Under the pieces are notes generated by a model. That model made no database searches. It was not told the origin of the DNA and worked only from the letters and a program-made list of their open reading frames with translations. The translations under genes and the position numbers were made by a program. From Halpernia humi (GTDB taxonomy: Bacteria > Bacteroidota > Bacteroidia > Flavobacteriales > Weeksellaceae), in contig NZ_FNUS01000001.1 in NCBI RefSeq assembly GCF_900108025.1, forward strand, positions 496,001 through 560,000: 64,000 bases of DNA, written 5' to 3'. Every line of letters starts with the position of its first letter. The first letter of the stretch is position 1. This document shows, in pieces, positions 51,152 through 59,783 of this stretch.

Positions 51152-52075
51152 ATGACTTTAGAACTAAAAAATATCACAATCGGCTACTCTAAACCCCTAG
51201 TTTCAGAGGGAAATATGAGTTTGGAAAGCGGTGATGTTTGTTTAATCATCGGTGATAATGGTGTGGGAAAAACGACTTTAATTAAAACTATTTTAAATCA
51301 AATTCCATCAATTTCTGGTCATATTTTTCTTGATAAAATTACTTTAAACCAATTAAATTCTAGTGAAATTGCGCAAAAAATTGCCGTAGTTTTTTCAAAA
51401 TCTGATGTTCCGAATCATTTTACGGTAAAAGATTTAATTACTTTCGGGAAATATATTCACTATCCGTATTATTTTAAATTAAAATTAACGGATTTACAGG
51501 AAGTTAGTGAAATTATCGAAAGTCTTGGTTTAAAAGAATATGAAAATTTTAAACTCAATCAATTATCTGATGGTAATTTACAAAAAGCCTTTATTGGAAG
51601 AGCTTTGGCGCAAAATACGCAAATGATCATCTTAGATGAACCAACCACGCATTTAGACGAAAAAAATAAGTTGATGATTCTAAATTTAATGCGAAACATT
51701 GCTAAAAATAAAGATAAAATAATTCTTTTTTCATCCCACGATTGGCGTTTGGCAAAAGAATTTTCAGATAAGATTTGTTTGCTAAAAAATGGGCGTTTAT
51801 TTTCTGGAATTTCGGAAGATATCTTATTGCAACACTCAGATTTAACGAAACCAAGTGTTTACCAATTTAATCCAGAATTTGTTCCACCACAAATTTTTGC
51901 ACCAGAATTAGAAAAAGAATTACTCTATTCTTTTCTGCAAAAAAACATACCAAAAGATTTAAAATCAGTAAAATTTATTTGGCGCAATAGTTTTTGGGAG
52001 ATTATTTTAAAAAATAAGCAAGAAAAAGCCAATAATTTTCAAGATATACTTGTTTCGCTCGCAAACTATCATTAA
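51152..52075 (+). CDS. ABC transporter ATP-binding protein (iron/cobalamin importer type)
   Basis: A 307-residue ATPase: Walker A GDNGVGKTT at 34-42, signature LSDGNLQKAFIGRAL (a variant of LSGGQ), Walker B MIILDEPTTHLDE and a switch histidine in ILFSSHDW. It is about 50 residues longer than FecE/BtuD-type proteins, with a C-terminal extension of unknown role. It pairs with the FecCD permease upstream; the decayed element lies between them. Confidence 0.9.
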   Translation: MTLELKNITIGYSKPLVSEGNMSLESGDVCLIIGDNGVGKTTLIKTILNQIPSISGHIFLDKITLNQLNSSEIAQKIAVVFSKSDVPNHFTVKDLITFGKYIHYPYYFKLKLTDLQEVSEIIESLGLKEYENFKLNQLSDGNLQKAFIGRALAQNTQMIILDEPTTHLDEKNKLMILNLMRNIAKNKDKIILFSSHDWRLAKEFSDKICLLKNGRLFSGISEDILLQHSDLTKPSVYQFNPEFVPPQIFAPELEKELLYSFLQKNIPKDLKSVKFIWRNSFWEIILKNKQEKANNFQDILVSLANYH

Positions 52076-52105
52076 TACGATATTTTCGAGCTCTTTCGAA
52101 TGTAT

Positions 52106-52117
52106 TATGCATGCATA
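52106..52117. promoter_or_regulatory. Putative MarR operator 1 of the fad operon
   Basis: Perfect palindrome TATGCATGCATA, with a further TATGCA half-site 14 bases on. Confidence 0.65.
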
Positions 52118-52188
52118 GTATTATGCAATTCATATTAATTAACTATCACATTGTAAAATACTTACAATTTTCCTTTTTAAAAAAGTAC

Positions 52189-52216
52189 TATGCATGCATA
52201 ATAATTTGTATATTTG
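52189..52216 (+). promoter_or_regulatory. Putative MarR operator 2 and -7 box of the fad operon
   Basis: TATGCATGCATA (52189-52200) lies just upstream of TATATTTG (52209-52216); the marR ATG is 21 bases downstream. A bound repressor would cover the promoter spacer. Confidence 0.7.
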
Positions 52217-52237
52217 AGAAACAGATAATACAAAAAG

Positions 52238-52690
52238 ATGAAAGGAAAAAATAATGAGAAAGTAGAGAATGTTGACTTAATATTGAAATCAACTTGGTTA
52301 GCTGTGTCTAAAATGTATAGTGAACTGGCGCAAGAATATGATTCTACCGCTGTGCAAGCACTTACACTTTTAAAAATTGATCCAAAAGAAGGCACAAGAA
52401 GCACCAATCTTGGACCGAAAATGGCAATAGAACCAACGTCTTTGACACGCATCATTAAATTACTAGAAGACAATGGTTATATCTACAAAGAAAAAACTAC
52501 AACCGATAAACGCGAAGTCATTATCAAATTAACAGAAAAAGGTTTGAATTCTAGAAATATGTCCAAAGAAGTCGTGGTAAACTTCAATAAAAAAGTAATG
52601 GATAAAATTTCGCCTGAAAAGTTGGAAACCTTTAAGCAAGTGATGTCGCAAATTTTAAAAATTGCAAACGAAATAAATAACAAAAAATAA
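52238..52690 (+). CDS. MarR family transcriptional regulator
   Basis: A 150-residue winged-helix regulator: helical dimerisation ends, recognition region GPKMAIEPTSLTRIIKLLEDNGYI and wing TTDKREVIIKLTEKG. It is the first gene of the beta-oxidation operon and is separated from the fadN-like gene by 5 bases. Family members respond to small ligands; by context an acyl-CoA or aromatic acid is likely. Two TATGCATGCATA palindromes lie at its promoter and one at etfBA. Confidence 0.93.
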   Translation: MKGKNNEKVENVDLILKSTWLAVSKMYSELAQEYDSTAVQALTLLKIDPKEGTRSTNLGPKMAIEPTSLTRIIKLLEDNGYIYKEKTTTDKREVIIKLTEKGLNSRNMSKEVVVNFNKKVMDKISPEKLETFKQVMSQILKIANEINNKK

Positions 52691-52695
52691 CAAAT

Positions 52696-55101
52696 ATGAA
52701 CAGACATATCAAACATGTAACTGTTTTGGGTTCGGGAATTATGGGTTCCGGTATCGCAGCACATTTCGCCAACATCGGCGTTCAGGTGCTTTTGCTGGAT
52801 ATCGTTCCCTTTGAACTCACCGAAGCAGAGACCAAAAAAGGTCTTACGAAAGAAAGCAAAGTGGTAAGAAACAGAATTGCCACTGAGAATTTTGTAAAAT
52901 TACAGAAATCGAGCCCTGCTCTACTTTATTCGCCAAAATTTGCAGACCGAATTTCGATCGGGAATTTTGATGATGATTTAGAGAAAATAAAAAATACTGA
53001 CTGGATTATTGAAGTGGTGGTTGAAAGACTTGACATTAAAAAATCGGTTTATGAGAAAATTGAACAATTCAGAAAACAGGGAACTTTAGTTTCTTCAAAC
53101 ACATCCGGAATTCCGATTCATTTCCTAATTGAAGGTAGAAGCGACGATTTTAAAAAATATTTTGCAGGAACACACTTTTTTAATCCCGTAAGATATTTAC
53201 CGCTTTTGGAAATAATTCCAACAAATGACACCGATCCGGAAATCATCGATTTTTATATGTCTTATGGCGCAAAATTTTTAGGAAAAACGACAGTTTTAGC
53301 CAAAGATACACCTGCTTTTATTGCAAATAGAATCGGTGTTTTTTCAATGATGAACTTACTGCATATCGTAAAAGATTTAGGTTTAAGCGTTTCAGATGTC
53401 GATAAATTAACCGGACCAATTATCGGTCGTCCGAAATCAGCGACTTTTAGAACTGCGGATGTTGTTGGTTTAGACACTTTGGTTCACGTTGCCAAAGGTG
53501 TTCAAGAAAGCGGAACGGAACAAGAAATGTTTCAAAAAGGTTTTGCGATGCCATCATATATTGATTTTATGATGGAAAAGAAAATGCTTGGTTCTAAAAC
53601 CGATGGCGGATTCTACAAGAAAATAAAAAACGCAGAAGGAAAACCAGAAATTCAAGGATTAAACCTTGAAACTTTAGAATACGAACTTCAAGGGAAAAAT
53701 TCTTTTCCAAGTTTAGAATTAACTAAAAATATCGACCGCCCTTTAGACAGATTTAAAGTTTTAATTAACGGAAAAGATAAAGCCGGTGAACTTTACAGAA
53801 AATCTTTAGGCGCTTTGTTCGCTTACGTGTCGCATAAAGTTCCGGAAATTTCTGACGATATTTATAAAATTGATGATGCTCTTCGCGCCGGTTTCGGTTG
53901 GGAAAATGGCCCTTTCGAAATTTGGGATGCGGTTGGAATTGAAAAAGGAATTGAATTGGCAAAAGCAGAAGGTTACGAAGTTTCTGACTGGGTTAAAAAT
54001 CTAGCCTCAAAAAATCTAACTTTTTATAAAGTAAATGAAGAAGGACAAAGCACTTTCGTCAATAAAGATTCAGGTGAATATTCAAAAATTCCGGGGCAAG
54101 ATTCTTTTATAATTTTAGATAATATCAGAAAAAATAAAACACTTTGGAGCAATTCCGAAGCGCAAATTCAGGATTTAGGTGATGGAATCATCAATTTTGA
54201 AATCAAATCTAAAATGAATTCTCTTGGTGGTGGCGTTTTAGACGGCTTAAACCGCGCAATTGATTTAGCAGAAAAAGATTATGACGGTTTGGTTATAGCA
54301 AATCAAGGAACTAATTTTTCTGTTGGAGCAAATCTTGCAATGATAATGATGATGGCAGTTGACCAAGATTGGGACGATTTGAATATGGCAATCGCTTATT
54401 TCCAAAAATCCATGATGCGCGTTCGTTATTCTTCAATTCCAGTTGTAGTTGCACCTTTCGGGATGACGTTAGGCGGCGGTTGCGAAATGACAATGCACGC
54501 AGACAGAGTTGTTGCAGCGGCAGAAACTTATATCGGTTTGGTGGAAGTTGGCGTCGGTGTAATTCCCGGCGGAGGCGGAACTAAGGAAATGACTTTACGA
54601 ACTTCAAGAGATTTCCACAGTGATGATGTTAAAAATAACCGTATGCGTGATGCATTTATGAATATTGCAATGGGAAAAGTAGCCACTTCCGCTTACGAAG
54701 CCTACGATATGGGAATTTTAGAACACGGAAAAGACATTGTAGTTGTTAATAAACAAACACAAATCAAAACCTCAAAAATGCTCGCATTAAGTTTAGCAGA
54801 ACTAGGTTATACGCAACCAATCGAGCAAAAAGTAAAAGTTTTAGGAAAAGATGCTTTAGGAATGTTTTATGTAGGAACCGACCAAATGTTGGCAGGAAAT
54901 TATATTTCTGAACACGACAAAAAAATCGCTGATAAACTGGCTTACGTAATGGTCGGTGGAAACCTTTCCGAGCCAACAATTGTAACAGAGCAGTATTTAT
55001 TGAATCTAGAAAGAGAAACTTTCCTTCAACTTTGTGGCGAAAGAAAAACTTTGGAAAGAATTCAGTTTATGTTGCAAAAAGGGAAACCGCTTCGTAATTA
55101 G
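52696..55101 (+). CDS. 3-hydroxyacyl-CoA dehydrogenase / enoyl-CoA hydratase (FadN-like fusion)
   Basis: An 801-residue bifunctional beta-oxidation enzyme. The domain order is dehydrogenase first (NAD loop GSGIMGSGIAAHFA at 12-25, HFFNPVRYLPLLE, SNTSGI) and enoyl-CoA hydratase at the C-terminus (GGGCEMTMHADRVVAAAE, IGLVEVGVGVIPGGGG), the FadN order of Bacillus, not the FadB order. It is followed by thiolase and acyl-CoA dehydrogenase genes, with S23 elements in both gaps. Confidence 0.94.
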   Translation: MNRHIKHVTVLGSGIMGSGIAAHFANIGVQVLLLDIVPFELTEAETKKGLTKESKVVRNRIATENFVKLQKSSPALLYSPKFADRISIGNFDDDLEKIKNTDWIIEVVVERLDIKKSVYEKIEQFRKQGTLVSSNTSGIPIHFLIEGRSDDFKKYFAGTHFFNPVRYLPLLEIIPTNDTDPEIIDFYMSYGAKFLGKTTVLAKDTPAFIANRIGVFSMMNLLHIVKDLGLSVSDVDKLTGPIIGRPKSATFRTADVVGLDTLVHVAKGVQESGTEQEMFQKGFAMPSYIDFMMEKKMLGSKTDGGFYKKIKNAEGKPEIQGLNLETLEYELQGKNSFPSLELTKNIDRPLDRFKVLINGKDKAGELYRKSLGALFAYVSHKVPEISDDIYKIDDALRAGFGWENGPFEIWDAVGIEKGIELAKAEGYEVSDWVKNLASKNLTFYKVNEEGQSTFVNKDSGEYSKIPGQDSFIILDNIRKNKTLWSNSEAQIQDLGDGIINFEIKSKMNSLGGGVLDGLNRAIDLAEKDYDGLVIANQGTNFSVGANLAMIMMMAVDQDWDDLNMAIAYFQKSMMRVRYSSIPVVVAPFGMTLGGGCEMTMHADRVVAAAETYIGLVEVGVGVIPGGGGTKEMTLRTSRDFHSDDVKNNRMRDAFMNIAMGKVATSAYEAYDMGILEHGKDIVVVNKQTQIKTSKMLALSLAELGYTQPIEQKVKVLGKDALGMFYVGTDQMLAGNYISEHDKKIADKLAYVMVGGNLSEPTIVTEQYLLNLERETFLQLCGERKTLERIQFMLQKGKPLRN

Positions 55102-55515
55102 ATATTAGATATTAGAAGTTAGATGAAAACGCATAGATTAAAAGAGTTACTAATTTGGAAGAAATCAATGCTTTTAGTTAAAGATATTTATCTATTAACT
55201 GAGCATTTTCCTTCAAATGAAAAATTTGGACTCATTTCACAGATCAGAAGATGTGCGGTTTCAATTCCTTCTAATATTGCTGAAGGCGCTGGCAGAAATA
55301 ATCCAAAAGAATTTTATCAATTTTTAGGAATTGTAAACGGTTCCAGTTATGAATTAGAAACACAATTAATTTTATTAGTTGATTTAAACTTCAAAAGTGA
55401 AGAAGAAATTCACCCTTTATTAAATATTATAACAGAAATTCAAAAGATGATTTATAAATTCAAAACAAATTTAATGACAGGTTAATGTCTAACTTCTAAC
55501 CTCTCATTTCTAATC
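55099..55515 (+). mobile_element. S23 element (b), inverted-repeat-flanked, intact gene
   Basis: The left end TTAGATATTAGATATTAGAA (from 55098) continues GTTAGA. The right end, read in reverse, has TTAGAGATTAGAAATGAG followed by GGTTAGAAGTTAGA. The shared inverted core is TTAGAAGTTAGA with more TTAGA units outside. The unit lies between the fadN-like and thiolase genes. Confidence 0.6.
55123..55485 (+). CDS. Four helix bundle protein (S23/IVS type)
   Basis: A 120-residue helical protein of the S23 family (opening LKELLIWKKSMLLVKDIYLL; core SQIRRCAVSIPSNIAEGAGR; EFYQFLGIVNGSSYELETQL). The family is encoded by intervening sequences of 23S rRNA and by many unlinked loci; a relative, Avd, helps diversity-generating retroelements, but no reverse transcriptase is present here. 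It is intact, unlike the two other copies in the window, and lies inside the fad operon. Confidence 0.9.
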   Translation: MKTHRLKELLIWKKSMLLVKDIYLLTEHFPSNEKFGLISQIRRCAVSIPSNIAEGAGRNNPKEFYQFLGIVNGSSYELETQLILLVDLNFKSEEEIHPLLNIITEIQKMIYKFKTNLMTG

Positions 55516-55531
55516 TCTAAACTAAAAAAAA

Positions 55532-56716
55532 ATGTCAAAACAAGCATATATAATTAAAGGTTACAGAACCGCAGTCGGAAAAGCACCGAAAGGTTCGTTA
55601 AGATTTACAAGACCAGATACAATGGCAGCAACCGTAATTGAAAAATTAATGGCAGAAGTTCCACAACTAGATAAAAACAGAATCGACGATTTAATCGTCG
55701 GAAACGCAATGCCAGAAGCCGAACAAGGTTTAAATGTGGCGCGTTTAATTTCATTAATGGGGTTAAATACCGACAAAGTTCCGGGCGTTACTGTGAACAG
55801 ATATTGCGCTTCAGGAAGTGAAGCGATTGCGATCGCATCCGCAAAAATTCAAGCCGGAATGGCAGACTGTATCATCGCAGGTGGAACAGAATCCATGAGT
55901 TATATTCCGATGGGTGGTTACAAACCCGTTCCACAAAGTGATTTCGCAAAATCAAACCCAGATTATTATTGGGGAATGGGTTATACGGCAGAAGAGGTTG
56001 CAAAACAATATAAGATTTCAAGAGAGAAGCAGGATGAATTTGCTTTCCACTCGCACGAAAAAGCCTTAAAAGCCAATGCAGAAGGCAGATTTAAAGACCA
56101 AATCGTTCCAATTCCAGTCGAATATACTTTCCTAAACGACCAACAAAAATCTGAGACCAAAAAATTTGATTTTTCCGTCGATGAAGGACCAAGAGCCGGA
56201 ACTTCCATGGAAGCCTTGTCAAAATTGCGCCCAGTTTTCGCCAATGGCGGAAGCGTTACTGCAGGAAATTCCTCACAAATGAGCGACGGTGCAGCATTCG
56301 TAATTGTAATGTCTGAAGACATGGTGAAAGAATTAGGTTTGGAACCTCAAGCGAGATTGGTGGCTTATGCAGCCGCTGGTTTAGAACCAAGAATTATGGG
56401 CATGGGTCCACTTTACGCTGTTCCAAAAGCCTTAAAACAGGCGGGTTTAGAATTAAAAGATATTGATTTAATTGAATTAAATGAAGCATTCGCCTCACAA
56501 TCTGTGGCTGTGATGAATGAATTAAATTTAAATCCAGAAATCGTAAACGTAAACGGTGGCGCAATTGCACTTGGACATCCGCTTGGTTGCACGGGAACAA
56601 AATTAACTGTCCAATTATTAGACGAAATGAAAAAACGCGGCAACATGAAATATGGAATGGTAACCATGTGCGTAGGAACCGGACAAGGTGCAGCGAGTAT
56701 ATTTGAGTTGCTATAA
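55532..56716 (+). CDS. Acetyl-CoA C-acyltransferase (beta-oxidation thiolase)
   Basis: A 394-residue thiolase with nucleophile Cys92 in NRYCASGSEA, the His motif in ALGHPLGCTG and the second Cys in MCVGTGQGA, plus LNEAFASQ. It cleaves 3-ketoacyl-CoA to acetyl-CoA and a shortened acyl-CoA (FadA function). It is third in the marR-fad operon, with S23 units on both sides. Confidence 0.95.
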   Translation: MSKQAYIIKGYRTAVGKAPKGSLRFTRPDTMAATVIEKLMAEVPQLDKNRIDDLIVGNAMPEAEQGLNVARLISLMGLNTDKVPGVTVNRYCASGSEAIAIASAKIQAGMADCIIAGGTESMSYIPMGGYKPVPQSDFAKSNPDYYWGMGYTAEEVAKQYKISREKQDEFAFHSHEKALKANAEGRFKDQIVPIPVEYTFLNDQQKSETKKFDFSVDEGPRAGTSMEALSKLRPVFANGGSVTAGNSSQMSDGAAFVIVMSEDMVKELGLEPQARLVAYAAAGLEPRIMGMGPLYAVPKALKQAGLELKDIDLIELNEAFASQSVAVMNELNLNPEIVNVNGGAIALGHPLGCTGTKLTVQLLDEMKKRGNMKYGMVTMCVGTGQGAASIFELL

Positions 56717-57125
56717 AATTTTAGATTTTAAATTATAAATTTTAAATGAGATGAGTTTCAAAGAAGATAATGTAATTCAGATAAAGACCTTTGATTTTGC
56801 TTTGCAGATTATAAAATTTTACACTGTTTTCAAATCTCAAAATGAATTTATTTTATCTAAACAAATTCTTCGATGTGGTACGTCGATAGGGGCAAATGTA
56901 GAAGAAGCAATCGCAGCGCAATCTAAAAAAGATTTTATTTCCAAATTATCAATTGCAAATAAAGAAGCGAGAGAAACCAAGTATTGGCTAAAACTTTACA
57001 AATCTTCTAACCTAATTAATGTAGAAGTTGATTGCTAATTAAAAGAAATTGAAAGTATAATCAATATTTTAACAAAAATAATTAAAACATCATCTCAAAA
57101 TTTATAATTAAAATCTAACACAATT
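56716..57125 (+). mobile_element. S23 element (c), inverted-repeat-flanked, broken gene
   Basis: Left end AGATTTTAAATTATAAATTTT then AAATGAGATGA (56723-56755); right end, reversed, AGATTTTAATTATAAATTTT then GAGATGA (57091-57116). That is an inverted repeat of about 30 bases with small gaps. The right flank carries further TTTAAAATTTAAAATCTATAA repeats of the same kind before the next ATG. Confidence 0.7.
56751..57107 (+). pseudogene. Four helix bundle (S23) protein gene with in-frame nonsense codon
   Basis: The S23 frame (DNVIQIKTFDFALQIIKFYT, LRCGTSIGANVEEAIAAQSK, NKEARETKYWLKLYKSS) meets TAA at codon 96 (57036-57038), where relatives have tyrosine before LKEI. Translation past it continues LKEIESIINILTKI in frame to a TAA at 57105-57107. 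A single base change therefore removed the last helix. A 95-residue product is still possible. Confidence 0.8.
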
Positions 57126-57159
57126 TAAAATTTAAAATCTATAATTTAAAATTAATACA

Positions 57160-58929
57160 ATGAGTAATACTAATAAAGGCGGCGAGTTCTTAATCAAGCA
57201 AACGCCTGCACAAGAAATTTTCACCTTAGAAAATTTATCAGAAGAACAAAAAATGATGCGAGATTCTGCTAAAGAATTTATCGACAGAGAAGTCGTGCCA
57301 AAACACGACAGATTTGAGCATAAAGATTATGCTTTAACCGAAGAAACCATGCGAAAACTCGGTGAAATGGGCTTTCTTGGTGTTACCGTTCCAGAGCAAT
57401 ATGGCGGTTTAGGAATGGGTTTCATCACTACTCTATTAACTTGCGATTACATTTCTGGTGGAAACGGCTCTTTGGCAACCGCTTTTGGTGCACATACCGG
57501 AATCGGGACTTTACCAATTTTGCTTTACGGAACCGAAGAACAAAAAAATAAATATTTACCAGATTTAGCAACCGGAACAAAATTCGGCGCTTATTGCTTG
57601 ACCGAACCAGACGCCGGTTCTGATGCAAATTCTGGAAAAACAAGAGCAAAACTGTCTGAAGACGGAAAACATTACATCATCAACGGACAAAAAATGTGGA
57701 TTTCTAATGCAGGTTTTGCGGAAATTTTCATTGTTTTTGCCAAAATTGATGATGATAAAAACATCACTGGTTTCATCGTAGAAAAAGAAGGAGCTGAAGG
57801 TTTATCTTTCGGAGAGGAAGAACACAAATTGGGAATCCGCTCTTCTTCCACCCGCCAAGTTTTCTTTAACGATATGAAAGTGCCGGTAGAAAACCTTTTG
57901 GGAGAAAGAAACAACGGATTTAAAATCGCTTTAAACTCTTTAAATGTTGGTAGAATTAAATTGGCCGCAGCAAATATTGACGGACAACGACGTATTTTCG
58001 GTCATGCTGTAAAATACGCCAATGAAAGAAAACAATTTGGTGTTTCTATTTCCACTTTTGGAGCAATCAGAAAAAAAATAGCCGAAATGGCAACAGGTAT
58101 TTTTGTGAGCGAAGCCGCAACTTACCGCGCTGGGAAAGACGTTCAAGATAAGATTGATGAATTAATAGCCGGTGGAATGGGCCATCAAGAAGCCGAACTA
58201 AAAGGTGTGGAAGAATTCGCAGTTGAATGTTCAATTTTAAAAGTTTTTGTTTCAGATCTTACGCAACATTCTGCAGATGAAGGCATTCAGATTTATGGTG
58301 GAATGGGCTTTTCCGAAGACACACCAATGGAATCTGCGTGGAGAGACGCCAGAATTGGCAGAATTTACGAAGGAACAAACGAAATAAATAGATTGCTTGC
58401 AGTTGGAATGTTAATCAAAAAAGCCATGAAAGGCCAACTAGATTTAATGGGACCTGCAATGGCGGTGAGCAAAGAATTAATGGGAATTCCATCTTTTGAA
58501 ACACCAGACTATTCTGAATTTATGTCAGAAGAAAAAGCAATTATAGAAAACCTGAAGAAAGTTTTCTTGATGGTTTCTGGTGCTGCGCTTCAGAAATTTA
58601 TGGCCGATATTGAAAAACAGCAACATTTATTATTAAATGCTTCAGAGATTTTGAACCAAATTTATATGGCAGAATCTACAGTTTTACGTGCAGAAAAAAG
58701 TTTTGATGCCGATTCAGTAGAAGCAGCCATGGCAAAATTAAACCTTTACAAAGCCACAGAAAAAATTATTGAAGCAGCAAAAGAAGGCATAATTTCTTTT
58801 GCAGAAGGTGATGAACAAAGAATGATGCTTTCCGGTTTACGAAGATTTACAAAATACACCAACACACCAAATGTGATCGCTTTAACTGAAAAAATTGCAG
58901 CGCATTATGTTGAAAAAGGTGCTTACTAA
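57160..58929 (+). CDS. Acyl-CoA dehydrogenase (FadE-like)
   Basis: A 589-residue FAD-dependent dehydrogenase for the first beta-oxidation step. It has the acyl-CoA dehydrogenase core (CLTEPDAGSDANSGKTRA, MWISNAGFAEIFIVFAKI) with the catalytic glutamate in RIYEGTNEINRLL near 405-417, and a C-terminal extension of about 170 residues found in the FadE/VLCAD-like branch. Electrons go to ETF, encoded at 38.7-40.5 kb. It ends the operon before a bidirectional terminator. Confidence 0.94.
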   Translation: MSNTNKGGEFLIKQTPAQEIFTLENLSEEQKMMRDSAKEFIDREVVPKHDRFEHKDYALTEETMRKLGEMGFLGVTVPEQYGGLGMGFITTLLTCDYISGGNGSLATAFGAHTGIGTLPILLYGTEEQKNKYLPDLATGTKFGAYCLTEPDAGSDANSGKTRAKLSEDGKHYIINGQKMWISNAGFAEIFIVFAKIDDDKNITGFIVEKEGAEGLSFGEEEHKLGIRSSSTRQVFFNDMKVPVENLLGERNNGFKIALNSLNVGRIKLAAANIDGQRRIFGHAVKYANERKQFGVSISTFGAIRKKIAEMATGIFVSEAATYRAGKDVQDKIDELIAGGMGHQEAELKGVEEFAVECSILKVFVSDLTQHSADEGIQIYGGMGFSEDTPMESAWRDARIGRIYEGTNEINRLLAVGMLIKKAMKGQLDLMGPAMAVSKELMGIPSFETPDYSEFMSEEKAIIENLKKVFLMVSGAALQKFMADIEKQQHLLLNASEILNQIYMAESTVLRAEKSFDADSVEAAMAKLNLYKATEKIIEAAKEGIISFAEGDEQRMMLSGLRRFTKYTNTPNVIALTEKIAAHYVEKGAY

Positions 58930-58975
58930 ATTATTCACCCAAAATCCTGACAAAAATTTTACTTTACTTTTAAAC

Positions 58976-59007
58976 AAAAAAATGAGGTCTTTTTGGACCT
59001 CATTTTT
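58976..59007. terminator. Bidirectional terminator between fadE-like and hsp20 genes
   Basis: AAATGAGGTC-TTTTT-GGACCTCATTT stem with A-run and T-run flanks. Confidence 0.88.
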
Positions 59008-59029
59008 AATGCAAAGGAAAATTATTTAA

Positions 59030-59506
59030 TTACGAAATTTCAATACTTCTTGGTGCTTTTTTCTTTGCCTCTTCTTTTTTCGGCAACGAAATGCTTAGAA
59101 TTCCGTCCGTATAATTGGCATTTATAAATTCATCTTCTACAGTCTCTGGTAAATTAAAAGTTCGTTTAAAAGACGAAAAACCAAATTCTCTGAAAGTATA
59201 ATTTTCATCGTGTTTTTCATGATTTTCTTTGCTTTCAGCGGAAATCGATAAAATACCATTGTCAACTTCAATTTGGAAATCTGTCTTTTTCAGTCCAGGA
59301 ACAGCCATTTCCAGAGAAAAAGAATCCGCAGTTTCTTTGATGTTTACTTTCGGAAGAGACATCCCGGTATTAAAATTAGAGTTAAAAACTGACGGTAAAT
59401 CTCTAGTAAAGATTTCATCTAGAAAATCACTTAAATTTCTAAAATTTACATTTGAATTTGTTTTTGTTAAAGTTCCGTTTTTAGGAACAGTCATTAAATT
59501 GCTCAT
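59030..59506 (-). CDS. Small heat-shock protein (Hsp20/alpha-crystallin family)
   Basis: A 158-residue holdase chaperone that binds unfolding proteins. The alpha-crystallin domain spans about 50-145 (PKVNIKETADSFSLEMAVPG, FSSFKRTFNLPETVED, YTDGILSISLPKKEE with the terminal-type motif) and the C-terminus carries the IXI-like RSIEIS. It converges with the fadE-like gene. Upstream, 140-180 bases away, lie two tandem copies of a 20-base T-rich repeat. Confidence 0.93.
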   Translation of the reverse strand: MSNLMTVPKNGTLTKTNSNVNFRNLSDFLDEIFTRDLPSVFNSNFNTGMSLPKVNIKETADSFSLEMAVPGLKKTDFQIEVDNGILSISAESKENHEKHDENYTFREFGFSSFKRTFNLPETVEDEFINANYTDGILSISLPKKEEAKKKAPRSIEIS

Positions 59507-59646
59507 AATTACAAAATTTTAAATTAAACATTCATTAAATTTTAAATTCAAATTATCTTTTGAACTCTGAACATAGTTTTACAAACAAAATACCAAATTA
59601 AAAGAAAGGCATTTTAAGGAAATTTTTTCAGTCAAAAACTATTAGA

Positions 59647-59686
59647 AATGTCATTTTTTCATTTTTAATGACATTTTTTCATTTTT
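59647..59686. repeat. Two tandem 20-bp units upstream of hsp20
   Basis: AATGTCATTTTTTCATTTTT and AATGACATTTTTTCATTTTT differ at one base. AATGTCAT and ATGACATT also form an inverted pair. They lie in the hsp20/oxidoreductase divergent region and could be a regulator site. Confidence 0.5.
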
Positions 59687-59757
59687 TTTAAATACTTAAA
59701 ACCATAATTTTCTTTAACGAATCACAAGTAAATTCATATCTTCCAAACGAAAAATAC

Positions 59758-59765
59758 TAATTTTG
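59758..59765 (+). promoter_or_regulatory. -7 promoter box of the FAD oxidoreductase gene
   Basis: TAATTTTG, 18 bases before the ATG at 59784. Confidence 0.4.
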
Positions 59766-59783
59766 CAATTACTATAATTTTAT

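Noticed and set aside
55123-55485. Diversity-generating retroelement suggested by an Avd-like (S23) protein
   Set aside because: There is no reverse transcriptase and no template/variable repeat pair in the window.
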